A stretch of DNA of 64,000 nucleotides, taken from NCBI GenBank assembly GCA_035041965.1, contig JAPYMA010000216.1:248001-312000 (forward strand), given 5' to 3'. The notes beneath the pieces are model-generated. The model worked only from the letters and a program-made list of their open reading frames with translations, had not been told where the DNA came from and did no database searches. The translations under genes were made by a program, and so were the position numbers. This stretch comes from Anisakis pegreffii (taxonomy: Eukaryota > Nematoda > Chromadorea > Rhabditida > Anisakidae). Positions 47,084-61,200 of this stretch are shown here, piece by piece (within the stretch, counting starts at the first letter, position 1; each line of letters starts with the position of its first letter).

Positions 47084-47490
47084 CTAAAAATGTGTATTCT
47101 GTCGATTGCATCGGTTGTCGACTGCCACACTTGTCTTCGCTTCTTCTACGGTCAGGGATTTCACTGCATTCAAATGTTTTTTCAGTTTTGGGATGACAGG
47201 AAGAAGTAAGCTCAAAGTTTCGAGGAGAATGTGAATTTTTTCATTATTTTTTCGTTGATTTCCGTAAGATGTTTTGAACAATCTTAGCTGTGTGTAGTGT
47301 CGCATGGTGACGATGGATGACGACTTAACACGATACAGATTTCTTTTGCCTTTCTCAGCTAACGCGATCATCTTCAATTTTCTTAAAACACATTCACGTA
47401 ATAGCATGCGGTTTTTGTGCTGTGTGCTCCGAGAAATTTGATGAAGAGAACCTCTTCTGTATCCCAGAAAGCAATCACCTTAATTTCTTG
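47084..47490 (-). pseudogene. Decayed mariner-type transposase fragment
   Basis: Minus-strand frames from 47,490 to 47,084 read, in order, KVIAFWDTEEVLFI (the second-Asp WD motif region), RKLKMIALAEKGKRNL, HRHHATLHTAKIVQNIL (position of the catalytic HHDNAxxHT motif) and PKLKKHLNAVKS (the conserved FPKLKxHL motif). This is the C-terminal half of a Tc1/mariner DD34D transposase. The pieces lie in two different frames. The third-Asp motif has lost Asp (HRHHA for HHDNA), so the copy is inactive. The 107-codon open frame ending in TAG at 47,084-47,086 is a composite of these frames. No terminal repeats were found. Confidence 0.72.
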
Positions 47491-47499
47491 CAGCAACGT

Positions 47500-49270
47500 T
47501 CCGTCTTTGAATGTCATTCTTCAATAGTTTTACAATTAGCTTGTAACAATGAATTTTGTTATGGATGCAGTTGATTTAGAGTTGTAAGTCTGTTCAAATT
47601 TGAATGCTTCGAATGGCACATTATCAATATGGGGCGAGTGTTGGCTGCTGTTTCACTTCGATAAATGAGCAAAAAAATCTTCTCAGCTTAAAAGCATGAG
47701 TAGCGTAAGCATGCCTACAACTCAAATGAAGAGCGCTTCATATTCAAGCTTTAAGCTTTGCTTAGAGCCTTTCATAAATCTATCGTATAATTTCGATTAC
47801 TACGTTCATATTTGCTGTTATATTTTTTTCAAAAAAAAAATTTGTTTAACATTGACTAGACGTTTTGTATGAGTTTGATTTGCGATGGTATTTGATTAAC
47901 AATACTAATAGCTGATAAGCTTTTGAATTGATTTGTTCACAGTGAATATCACATGTTCAAGTTGATCTTGCTCGATCGTGCTCTCATATTGTGCCATTCT
48001 AATGTTGATTTAGTTTTAGTAAGATTATAATGATTATAAGGGCTTTGAGTATAACGAAGTCTTATTGAATTGATACACACACCTGTTCCAATAGACAGAG
48101 ATGTGTTGTGTAAGCATTAATTATAAGTAAATTTTGAGGTTTTTTTCACACATACATTCCATTTGCTAATTTTTCACAAACACACAAACTCACATTTCAA
48201 CATCTGCGATCCAAGACGTGAGATTTTCCATGAAAACGATTAAATTTTCACGCAATAATGGTATCGCCGATTGACTTTTCATAGCAGTTTTATGTGTTGC
48301 CGTGAATAAGATTGCTTATGGCCGTATTGAATTCCCAATTCCATAGATGCGTGTTGGTTGAAAAACAAGAAGAAAGAAGAACTTGTTCACTGATTTCATT
48401 GTTGAATATTTCGATGGAGTGAATGCAAGTGGAAGAATTCTCTTTCCTTTACGAGCAGATAGCATTGAAAGGTTCTCGAATGCTGCCAGATCTAACGAAA
48501 GATAACACGAATGGAATGTCGTCAAGCAATCAATACGTTTCGAGCCATTCTCATAACCAATAATGATGGCTGCATGTAATAAGAGTAGTAATAATAAGAA
48601 TGCTAATAATAATAGCTATACTAAAGGTAATAATAATCAATATAATATAATTGCCAGGTGTACAACTGCCAACGCATGAATTTTGTGTGCAGCAATATTT
48701 GTTTTGTGTTGTCGATTATTTTAATTTATCTGTGTAATTCTCGAATGAATTACCTGTTTGAGTGCATTTTCACTTGTCTATTACCATTATTATGCAAGGT
48801 TAGTATCATGCTCCGCTCATTTAGCCAGCATCTAACTTTGTGTAGTATCCTGACAATGAGTAACCATTATATGACCAATGCTTTTTCATCAATACAATGC
48901 CCGCCCGTGTTTTTATCATTTTAAGAAATGTGTGCAAAGCCTGTCTTTCATACCATTTTTTCATAAAGCTCTTCTGAAATTCATATGCATATTTACCTGT
49001 TTAGATGGCTTGTAAATTTGGTTTTCTCATTCTTAATCTTTGTTTCTATTTGCTTTTTTTTCGCCCATTCATTCTTCGCTTTCAGCAATACAAATCGTTC
49101 AATCTCGATCACAATCGCGGCGATGCTGATTTGGTAGTTTGCAGTGAATTATTGAAAGATCAATAAAATTACAGAGAATCGGATTTCGAATGAGTTTAAA
49201 TGAAACTGAAGTGGAACGTGTTCAACAGACTCAATTAAAGTGAACCAAAAGTGAAATATTCGAAGCAAAA
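47500..49270. other. Intergenic region upstream of sel-2
   Basis: No gene is recognised. A short exon-like segment at 49,086-49,131 has a CGCTTTCAG acceptor and GTAGTT donor and could be a 5' UTR exon of sel-2. AG at 49,227-49,228 (TTCAACAG), 43 bases before the sel-2 ATG, is a possible trans-splice acceptor. AAT-rich microsatellite sequence is at 48,585-48,650. Confidence 0.45.
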
Positions 49271-49271
49271 A

Positions 49272-52200
49272 ATGTCATCCGAATCAGCGCATTCATCCGC
49301 ACCTCCCGAAATCGTAAAGGAAATGGGTGATCGTTTTGAAGAATCAGCGAGTGCAACTGATAAAACATCTATACAGTCACAATCACAACAACAAGAACTC
49401 TTCAATCCGAACAGCCAACTTGGAGATGATCTGATGCTATCGACAGTGCCTTCTTTCAGATCGAATGTCAGTTGGTTTCCTTCTAAATTTCCATCTCGAG
49501 TCTACTTTGTTTTGTTTCGCCTCCCATTTTTTTGTGAATAGTTTTAGTACGAATTAGAATATTTCACTTCAAATTGAAGAGACGGCTAGTCCCTGGAATG
49601 GAAAGAAAATGAAAAATATCAAATCACTATTGTCGACTGATTCAGTGCCAGTTCGACTGTGTTTTAGATTCATCGCATTAATGCACTTACTACTATTTAA
49701 TTGATTTTTCTCAATTTTTTTTCTTCCCTCATGTGAAAAAGCCAGGAATTTTCTTATCGTTTTCACTTGGGAAAATCTCTCAGTTTCGTGGCAAAATTTT
49801 TTTGTCGGCATCCGAACAACGTTTAGAGAATGATTTGTTTGGTGCAAATGCTTGAGATTTTATGTGAACATAATTGTGTGTTTTCCGTTTGAGAAGTATC
49901 CTCCTCTCTTTATGTGTGCATGTTATTGACACAATGCAGTTAGGACGAGAAAAATGATCGAATAGAATTAAAATGCTCGTTGCGATGAATGAATGAGTGT
50001 TTTTTGTTTGTGGAAATTATGAATCAATGTATTATAGTTGAGTTGAGGCAATCGATGATCCAAATAGTGCAGTGAAAAAATTCGGTTGCCGTCGAAATTT
50101 TGGATTTTTCGAATTGGAATTTTAATAGACACAACACAACGCGCATTATTCATATTTGAAACGCACACATTTTGTTGTTGTTGTATATTCCTCTGAAGAA
50201 TATTATTTGATTATTTATGGATGTATTGCATTGGTTTGCAGAATACATCTTACTGAATTGCACCTCTGATTGATTTGTGTTGTTTTACGATTTTATTTTA
50301 ATATTGTTGATTATTTTATTTAAGTTGAGTCAGAGTCAGTATTATTAATTATTGAGTTTATTCGTATGTTCTCTACACCGTTTCATGCTCATTTGCAGAA
50401 TTCATTTCCGGCTCTAACTTCAGTTTGAAACGTCTCGTTGTGTGCAACATTCAAATATAGCAAGGAGAGAAGGCATACGACATTGTTTTGTATTTGTATG
50501 TCATCAATTACTCAGCTATCACCAATTAATTGAACATCCATCCTGCTCATTCACCATTAAGGACAATTTATTGAAATATTCTATTCAGTGCTATGTGTAT
50601 TCTCTCTTTGCTGCATTAGAATTTTAAATGCAGCGAGACGCTTCAAATTGAACTTCGAGCCCGAAATGAATTATATTTGTATGGTACCACGTTCATAATC
50701 GAAATGCTTAATCATCCTTTAGAAAGCAATTTATTTCGAACTAACAAGATTATATGAATAGTTTTGATTTTTATGTTTGATTTTAGTGCATTCGCTAGAT
50801 TTGAGTTGTATTTCTATGTGAACGCCTCATAGTGCAAAAGCGAAAAGCTTTGAAACTCTGCGTTATACCGTTCTCTTATCAGTATCTTTCATTGTGTTTT
50901 GATTCATTCACAGGTGGTATCATTTTAATGGTTTATGATAACAGCAAATTGAACTGTAATGGGGATAGCATTGAATAGAATACTTCAGTAAATTGTTTTT
51001 AAAGGGTGATGAGTGGAATATTCAATTAATTGGTGATAGCTGAGTGATCATAATGATAATGAAACTGATCAAGGATGATCTGAACAAATATAATGGTCAT
51101 GATAACAATGATCCTATCTGTTATTCCTTCAAATGCGTCACTGGTCTTTGCAAAATGATTCTGTGCTGTGACGTGATCACTGAGTTTTGCTGATTTTTCA
51201 AAAGCACGAGAAAATGTTTATTGTTATCATGAATACTTTCATTTATGTGATTTTTATTAGAGATAGAATTGATGCTGTTTCATATACACATATAATTGTA
51301 ATATCTAACCGATTGTGTTAAGTTGTGAACGACGGAATGAAAACTTTCAGAATCTCTGCGATAGTGAGAATGAAGGAGAGATGGACGATGTAACGTTGGA
51401 TGAGAGCAAATCGATATCGGCCGATCGAAGAAGCACATCAGATGCACTCGACTCGTTTGATTCAGAATCGTTGCATCAGCAGCAGTCAAAAGATTCAGTG
51501 GATGAATCTATTCTAACGTCAGTACGATATTCGAGTCAAGTTGAACACGACCAAGATCAAGGCAATACAACGCCGAGAGCGTTCGGTGACGACAGTAAAC
51601 TGAATGAAACAATTGGCGAGAAGCGTTCATCTGTAAGTGAATCGTTGATTCTTACTGATATATTTGGTTTGGCACGAAGTTCCTGGGCAGCTTGCTGATG
51701 TATTATGTGTGGCAGGAAGTTACGCTGGCAAAGAGATCTGATGGAACATTGCACTGTATTTCATTGTAGACTGCTTTCTGCCCGAGAACCTTCTGCCATA
51801 CCTAATACGTCATGGCTGTTCGATTGGCTTATAAAATTTTGTGTTGATTACATTGATTATTGTGTATTGTGTTGATTGATTGGTACAGTCATCATTGGCC
51901 CATTGTTGTTTTGATGCATTCATCAATGATATAAGTATGCGTCGGTTTATTTACAATCACAGTCATTGCATAGTTTTCGTCTTAATCCATCTCATATTTT
52001 AATAGGAATTTACAGTGTACTGATTGCCTTGAATTCTTTTGCGGAAATGATTATTGAACTGAAACATTATTTGAGTTGTTTTCAGATGATCGTCGAAGGT
52101 GAGAAGAAGCAAACGGCTGAAACGTCGTTGAAGAAAACGGATCCCGAGTCGTTGAAAGCACAAACGAATAGAGACATAACGCAACAAAAGCAGTTGTTAA

Positions 52201-55200
52201 ATGCAAATCAGCATGAAGATGATAAATTAAAAAAGAAATTACCTGCGACCACAGTAATTCACTCATCCGATGAAACTTCAGAGGAAACCTTTGAACGTCT
52301 ATCGAATGGCTTGAAAACAAACACAATATCAAATAAAGATATTGTTGACTCGGTATTTAATGTGGTAAGTGAAATTATCGTGATTTCAACGGATTTAACT
52401 TTTGTGAAAGAGATTTAAAAATTTAATGGTGAAGACAGCGATGGTGTAGTGGTTAAGCTGATGGAGTGATAATTAGGTGGGGTCGTTTGGAGTGGGGTTT
52501 GAACCACATCAAGGTCATAGGTTGTCTTTCTTTCGGATTTTTTTTCAGTTCGAAAGTTTTAATGATGATTTCTTTTGTAGTTGGTTGGTGGTGCGTTTGA
52601 TTTGGAGTCAAGATTCATTATTGAGGATTCACAAAACATCATTCGTATGGTGCATCTACTCGACGAAGCACCACAACGCTTGCAGGTAGCCAACAGATTT
52701 TGTTTATTTGATTTTTTCGTTGTATTCAGCACCTCATCGAGCCATTTGTGTAGCGTTCATCATTGACGTTCCCATTTGTTCACATAAAATTGTGTGTAAC
52801 TTGAGAGTGATTTCACTAAAATCTTATGAGGAATGAAAATTTTGTAGATGAATTTTTGAATATTGCGAAGAGTTCTTCATCGTAGAAACATTAGAATTTA
52901 ATTAGAGATTAGAGAATTATTTGATGGAGTTTGAAATTTAGGCAGAAATATGGAGTGTATTTGTTGGAGTGGTGCGTAAAAGCAATCGTAACCTAGAAGC
53001 TTGTTCTCGCGTTGGACTCATCTCAATGGTCAGTTCAGTTCATCCGTTATTTTTGTCATTTGATTGTAATGAGAACAGAAGTTATGCTTGAATCGAGATG
53101 ATTTTTTTGAGGTCTTATCTTCATTTTTCTTATTATTATTTTTAATGTTATTATTTGTTCAATTAGCAATTGATTTTATCAAAACGAAGTAATGGAAAAT
53201 GAAATTGTTCAGGTATTGGATCGTTTGGAGGAGAGCAACGCAATGGTATCGGACTTGTTGGTGCAGTTGTTGGGTGTGCTGACTGCGTACAGTATCAGTG
53301 TCAAGGAAACGAAACGCTTTTTGCGTGCGTTGAAGGTTGATAACGGACAATGGGTTCGTGTTGTGATTTATTCGTTGTTTTGCGAACACGTTCTTTTATT
53401 CGTTTAAGTTTTACTTTAGGCATTGAGTTATTCATTTATAATGATTATTCATTCGTTGAGTTATAATATAAGAATGCTTTTGTTGGTTATTTCAAATTAT
53501 CGTTATGTTAGTGAATGAGGTGTATGGATGGCTTTTTGCTTGAAGAAGTTTTGTTTAGAGAAGATTGTGTGTTTGATTTGTGGAGAAGTTGTAGTTGATG
53601 TTAATTGCTAGAGTGAAATTGATGAGGTAGTTTTATCTGGGGAAAACGATTGACTAACTTTCGATTGATTTTTCTCATATGATAGTGGAACTGAATTAAA
53701 ATTGTTAGTGTTTTGTTGTTTGCATGAGGTAATTGATCACTTTTAGCGAAGAAATTCCGCAAAGCTTTTACAAGTTCTGAAAGAAATGCCGAGGCGAGAC
53801 GGAGCTGATGTGTTCTTTTCGTTTCCTGGATGTCGTGGAGCGGTGAGTTTCATTTAACGGTTGGGTGAATTGCATAGGGCTGAGACTTTCGATTGATTGA
53901 ACATTTGTTATTGTGGTTTGTTGTAAGGAATTATTTTTGTGTTGAACACGTAAAATGTGTGTGATTTTTTTTTTGAAAATTGATTTTAGTAATAATATTA
54001 TTGTTGTTTCATGTTTCACTTCAATCATATATATGCTGTTCCGGTTAAGGGTATTGCGTTGCCTCCGCTCACGAAATGGCCGTATCAAAATGGTTGGACA
54101 TTCAGCACATGGCTTCGTATGGACCCGCTGAATAGTGTCAATTTTGAGAAGGAAAGACCGTACTTGTATAGGTCAGCGATTTCGTATTGTTTATTATGAT
54201 TGGTGGATTTATCAGTTTCTTATTTCGTCGATCTTTCTGCATCATCTCGATAATGAGATCTCATATTGCTGTATCGAATCGCATCAGTTTACGGATTATT
54301 GGGCAAATAAGCATAGTGACATCCAGGAAATGAGAAGTTATTGCATTTGTGAAGGATAAATTAAAATCAGTGGGAATCAGATGGAACATTGAATGAAGTT
54401 GTGACCATCACCTGAGTTCTCTAGAAGATTATTATGTCGTTGAAGATGAGATGTTTTCAGTTTTCGAACGAACAAAGGAGTTGGATACAGTTGTTATTTT
54501 ATGGGGAACTGCTTGGTGGTGAGTAGTATGCGATCGCCAGGCAAAGAGGTGGCTCGTTGTATTCGACAGGAACTCTCACCGAGGAAGTTGGTCGTTTGGT
54601 CATTTCTCGTTGATTGTTCATATGGTGTACTTCTCATGATTTGCTTGCTTTATTGCCATCAACATGGCGAAACCAAATGCATTCATTCATGCGGATTATA
54701 TTTGGTTGAAATTTGAAAAACTAAATGGATACATAAAATTTTATTTTAGATGGCATCACATCGCAATTTCACATGTTTATTCAAGATGGTCAAAAAGTGA
54801 AATACAGTGCTTTATCGATGGACAGTTGATCGAGTCATTCGACATTACATGGTTAATATTCGTTTATTTAATAAGTATTCATCAGAGATGAATGCAAATG
54901 ATAATGTGTGATACGTGATAATAATGATAGCAATTTTGATAAGCATCTTAATTTCTGATAGGTTGGTGTCAACAACGGATCAGTTCGATAAGTGCACAGT
55001 GGGCTGTGGACCGGACGGTGAGGAGTCGTTCTGTGGTCAAATCGCGGCCATTTACGTTTTCGGCGAATCGATCACTCTGCAACAAGCGAATTCACTCTAT
55101 TGTCTAGGTGCCATTTATCAGAGTAACTTCAAACACGATGCAGAATCGGATCTGCCAGAAGGATACAAAAAGGTTTGCATTTTTAGCTCTGATCATTTGT

Positions 55201-58200
55201 TTTACCTATTTTAAGTTTGTGACGATAATTACTCGAAGTTCTGATAATAATCGTTATTTCGGAGGCGTTTTATTCATAAATGATGTGCAAAACTGAGTAA
55301 TTTCGAACAGCAAGAAATAAAAATGCTCACAAAATTAGTGCGAAATTGGAGAGTTTTTTGGAAAAGAAAATGAATTTTGCAGCATTTGTTTGACGGTCGA
55401 TTGAGTGGTTCGTTAGTGATATCGTATTGTCCAAAGAATTGCGATGGTCAACTATGTTTGCATTCCTCTCCAAAGACGTCTGCTTCGTATTTTGTGCAAG
55501 TACCACACGCCATCATGAAACAAGTTGGTTGTCTTTCATGCAGTTGTTCATCTGTGAACGTATACCCATCCATATGTAACGTATATCCGTATATCCTTAT
55601 ATGAGATATTCATCTGAACGTTTATCTATCCGCATGTAACCGCATCCTACGAACTAGAACAGTTGAATTCACGTTGAATTGTTGAAGGGTGTCGAAGTGG
55701 TCACAACACATTCCATCCATAATTCACTTCACTCTGTTGGTGGTATTCAAATGTTACTACCGTTATTCACACAATTGGATCTACCGCATCGAGACGTGAA
55801 CGATTCATATGATTATGATATATGGTACGTTCTTGTGAGAGATTCATTGCATTTGTGAATTGTTGTTGAACATTGTTCAACGGTTTTTGTGCATTTTAAC
55901 AACGGAGGACGCATACGATGATTAGAGATTAGAGATTTGTGTGTCCAGTCATTGGTCGTATAGAAACGAGAAGAAAGCTTAAAAAGTTGATTATCAATTG
56001 ATAATCATTCGAATGATCAGCTGAGTCGGTGTTGCTGTTTTTAGCGTATTCAATTAAAAGTTGTTGGGCGCTAAGTGAGTTTAACTCTTAATTTGAGTAC
56101 AAATGATGTTTTATGCAATTGTTTTATTCAACATTAAAGCGAGACTAAAATTGAAACTAGTCAAACGTTCTGATTGGACAACTGAATAGGAGACGAAAAA
56201 AAACGCAAACGAATCAGTGAAGACGATAAATGGGTCTTTAGCTGGAATTGCACTACAAATATAGTATCTGGAATTGAGTAAAAGGGCAGTAATCACTTAA
56301 AGTATGTCATAAAATAATGTCACAAAACGATGAAACAGTGCAGAGAGTTGGTTGAATCAATTCACAAGAATTATTGCTCATTCAGTGAATAAATAAAGAA
56401 ATATGCCAGAAGCACATTAAGCATCACGCATCTTTGAATCTTTATGTTCACAAAAGTATTCTCGTGATGAGTTCAAGGGGAGATATAGCTAAGAGGCAGT
56501 CGTTTGTTTATCTCGTTAACGCAGATGCTCGTCGACATGCAAATGCAATAAAACTTTTTCGTTTATTGTCATTTTCTGATTGTAAGACAAAATGTTCTCT
56601 ATTGTTAAGAAGGATTAGGGATGGGAATAGAGTTTAGTACGTGATTGAAGAAGACGGATTTGGGGAATGCATTGAAATATTTTAAATGGAAAGAGAGAGC
56701 ATCAGATGAAACACTTTGCAAAATGAATGAAGAATGTATGGATGTTCAAACGAATTTATTAGCGACTTTATTCAAATTATGCATAAGGATTAGTAGAACT
56801 GAATGTGAATAGTATTTGTACTAACTATAAGAAATATTTTCATTCAAAATGCAGTTGTTTATTGCATTTTGTTTGAAAATATTAACAGTAATTCAAATTT
56901 GAGAAGATATAATAGGGCTTATTATTGTCAGCAGAATTTTGTTTGTGTTTAATTTGTTGGGTTTTTTGTGAGATCGACGCTTGAAACATTGTCAAATTTT
57001 GCAGTTCCACATTACTGTCAGCGATATCGCTACTGTTAAGCACATCGTCGAGTGCACAACAACAACTCTTCCACAACAAAGGATTTCTGATTATTTCGAA
57101 AGTGCTCCTTGAGGTTCGTTGGAAAATGCTCTGCACTTTTATTCGAGATTGTTTTACAAGATTCTTCTATAAGTAATTTGAAATTTTGTTTGAATTTCTG
57201 TTGTCGTTCATTCGTTGTGAATTTAATTGAAGTATTATTTAGGCAAATGCAAAACATTTGAGAGATAGTGTTCTGGATGAGTTATTCGGAATGGCCAAGT
57301 TCCTGTTGAGTTGTCCGGCGGGTTTCCCTCTTTTGAAACAGCTATTCGACCATATTCTTTTCAATCCTCAACTTTGGATCAGAGCACCTTCTGAGGTATT
57401 ATTTGTTTTTGTGGCGTGCGTTATTTTATTTTCATTTAAAAAAATTTTATTTCATTTTCGTCCTTCACATTAATATTTGATGAGTAGCTAAAGAGTCAAT
57501 TAAGTACATCGATCATCAATGATCCAATTTCAGATCCAAATTCGTCTCTATCAGTATTTGGTGAATGATTTTTTGTCGAATACAAATTTCCTCGCAGTTG
57601 TACGTCGCAGTTCAACAGTGGTGGAACTGTTGAACGCAATCAAATACTACTATTGGGTTGTTCTACCGAGAGCACCATCGACATATACCGTTAAACATCT
57701 CGAGAATAGACCAGAAAGGTTAATCACATTCGTTCGGTGATGGCGATTAAATTTGCAAATATCAATTGAATTGAGAATCCGGATGAACCTTTTCGAATTG
57801 AAATCGTTGCTGTCGTTATCGTGACAATGGGAGCGAATTTTTGATTTTTTTCGTTGCTGTCATTTTTAATATTTATGGATGATAATAGCGTTTGTCTGTA
57901 GTTCTTGTTTAGCGGAGTTGTTGTTTTCTTCGTTTTGAATTTGTTGCAAAAAGTAAAGAAATGTAATGCGCTCCAGTAGACGCGATGATCATTAGCATTG
58001 AGTATTTGATTGCAAAACAATTTGTGATTATAGTTTATATGACAAAATTGATTATAGTATCGAAGTTTCGTATCTGGACAATTCATTTCAATTGATTTAC
58101 AATGGAAGTTGAAGTGGTCTAAATGTGGTGACTTTTATGAAATGAAGAAAGAACGTTTCCAGAAGTGAATGATATGTTTTGATTGAAGTTGATGATTGCA

Positions 58201-61200
58201 GGGTGGATATCGTGACTGTGCGTGCGCATATGCTGGGATTGTTATCGCGTCTGATCGCGATATCGAGTCCAAAAGAGGGTGGTGATTCGCCGAGAGATAT
58301 TGAATTCAATGCGTTGCTCAATTTCATTGCTACCGTTCATGAGGTAGGTTCATTCTTTAGCTTTGCAAGAAACAACAATAGCAATAGCACGTTTGTATCA
58401 GATAACTAGGCTCAGTGAGTAATACTTGGAGTGTAATGATTGCAGTGAGATGAAAATTTAGATATTTGAAATTTGTAGTGATTTAGACGACATAGTGAAT
58501 GTGAATATAATTTGTTTGATTTGTGTTTGATTGGTGACATTTTGTGGGGAATATATTCAGCAGAGGAAATAATTTGTGTTGAACAATGGATTGCGAATTG
58601 GAATAATGAATTGTTTGTTTAAGGATGATAATCTTTACGATGTTTTGGCGCTGACCACTCGTTTATTAGCCGAAAGACCAGCAGTGATGGTACCGGCATT
58701 CGATCGTAACAAAGGATTGGCGGTCGTTTTCAAATTGCTCAATTCAACCAATGAGCTGATTCGAGTGCCAGCTCTGAAAATATTCGGTTTTTTCCTGTGT
58801 CGATCCACTCTGAAGTAAGCGATTAGTGACTTTCTGTTTGACACCGAAACATTTTTTGGTTTCGTTTTGTTTTGTTTTGTGAGAAGTTTTGATTCATTTA
58901 CAATTAGAGGAGTTGAATTTCTTTTCGGCAACATAAGCAAATTTTGGTTTGTTTGATTGAATTAATTAGTTTTGTGAAAGGGAGTGATGCCATTTACATT
59001 TGCAGACGAAAGAACGATTCAGTGGGCAATCTGAATTTGTTCACGTTGTTAACGGATCGTTTGTTGTTGAATGCAAGCTATCTGAGTTTGGCCACGTACA
59101 ATGCACTCTTCGAAGTTTTGGTCGAGCAGATGACACCGCTGATCAGTTACACATCGCATGTGCCCATAACGGACGCGTTGTCGTTCGAGAATCCGACACT
59201 GTTGAAGGTTATCGCGAATCTGATAACGCAAAGTGAAGAACGACCCGAATTGATTAAGGTTAGTACGTTGTCACATTGTGATGTTATCCTTGATGGATGA
59301 TTCAGTGATTGTATGAATGAAATACTTTTGAATAGTTTTTTTTGCGAATTGATGAAGAAAGTGCGAGTTTGGATGAAATCATTTTACATTCTTTTTGATT
59401 AGTCTTTGGGAATTTCAGGTGAAACGCGTGTTTTTGGAGGATCTGATAAAAATGTGTGAAAATTCTCGTGATAATCGACGTACAATTCTGCAAATGAGCG
59501 TTTGGCAAGAATGGTTGATATCGCTGGCGTACGTGTTTCCGACGAATGACGATGAGGCGACGATCACCGAGCTGGTGTATCGTGTCTTTGAGCAGCTCTT
59601 ATTCCATGCGATTAGACTCGAATACGGTGGATGGCGTGTTTGGGTTGATACATTAGCAATTGCACACTCCAAGGTTTGTGTATTGATGATTTGTAGCACT
59701 TTTGGTTATATAGCAGTGAATGTGATATCGAATGCTTCTTGTTGATATGGAATGATTTTATATGGAATCGTTGGTTTCTGATGGAATAGATACTGGAGAG
59801 TTTGAAAGAATCTACGAATGATTCCGTCGATGAAAGAACGTTTTTCGTTGCAGGTCTCGTGGGAACGTTATCGTGCGTCGTCACACGTCTATTCATCGCC
59901 AACGAATAGAAACGCAAACGGTGATGTAATTGCAGAGACTGTCAGCGATATCGTCTCGAGTGTGGTGCAAAATGTGGTTAGTGTATTAGCTCATTATGTG
60001 GAGGATGAAGGGATAATTTGAAAATTTTGAGAATTCGAAATCGAATTATTCGTCGAGATCGCTCTTTCCGGCACCGTTTTGTTGCTAAACCATCAAACTT
60101 GAAGTAATTATTTGAATGATTTGAACTGCATGTGTAATATTCATGGAACGAAAAAGATTTTGATAATTTTGCGTCAGCTTTTTATCATCATTATTTGATT
60201 TGGAGTGATTTAGGGAAGTGGAGTTTGATTCGAGGTTTAGAGAGAATCTTTGAGAAAGTATCCAATAGTGGTTATTCATTGAAGGATGGCAAATCGGATG
60301 GTAATGAACGTCATGAGGGCAGTGGTGCGTTGTCGACACCTGAAGAGCAACCAACAGCAATCTATCGAACACCAGAATTTCGATGGTCAAATATTCATTT
60401 GAGATTGCTGAACGATTTGTTGAGTGCAATTGAAAATGTGGTCGTTGAGTGGAGAAGGTTCGTTCGTTAGTTCGTTTTGTGATTCTTTTTGGAAATCGCA
60501 CTTTGTAACGTGTTATTGAACGATTTGATTTGTTCGTTGTTAATACGAAAGATTAGAGAGAAGGAAATATTTTCTTAGCGATAAATAATATGTGAAAATG
60601 GGTTATTGCGATCGTAGTTTTGAGAATAGACGAAAAAGCATTATGAAGGAATCATAAATGCGTTGTGATTCTGTGCAAAATTTGATCATTAGTGATTAAG
60701 TTTAATGAAGTGAGTGGTGATGTCAGATAGATTTGAGTTTATTTTACTTATGATTTTGTTCGAGTGGTTGTTTGTGGAGGTATTAATAATTGATTTGGAG
60801 ATTCGTTAAATGTGATGATTTGTGTTTAGGGAACGACGAATTTGCTTACTTTTTGTGAGGTTCAATTCATAATGTTGATAGTTGACAGTGGTTGGTAGTT
60901 GATAGATTTGAGGTGTTGACTTTGATTTGAGGTTTAAGGTATTCGAGGTAGATTTGAGGTATTGACTTTGATTTGAGATTTAAGGTATTGAGGGTAAATT
61001 TGAAGTAATAAATGATGTTTTGATAAATGATGAAATTTCATCATAAACGCGATCAGCTGAATGTAATTTTGCAGTGGTAACGTATCGATGTTGGACGCAG
61101 TGAATAGCTCAGAGAACGGTGTGTTCGTGGCAAACTGTGTGCATGTTCTGTCGCAATTGGCCGACTCGTTGATAATGGCCTGCGGTGGCTTGCTGCCTCT

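Noticed and set aside
47084..47407. 107-codon minus-strand ORF as an intact gene
   Set aside because: It is a composite of mariner transposase frames with shifts and a lost catalytic residue, so it was listed as a pseudogene.
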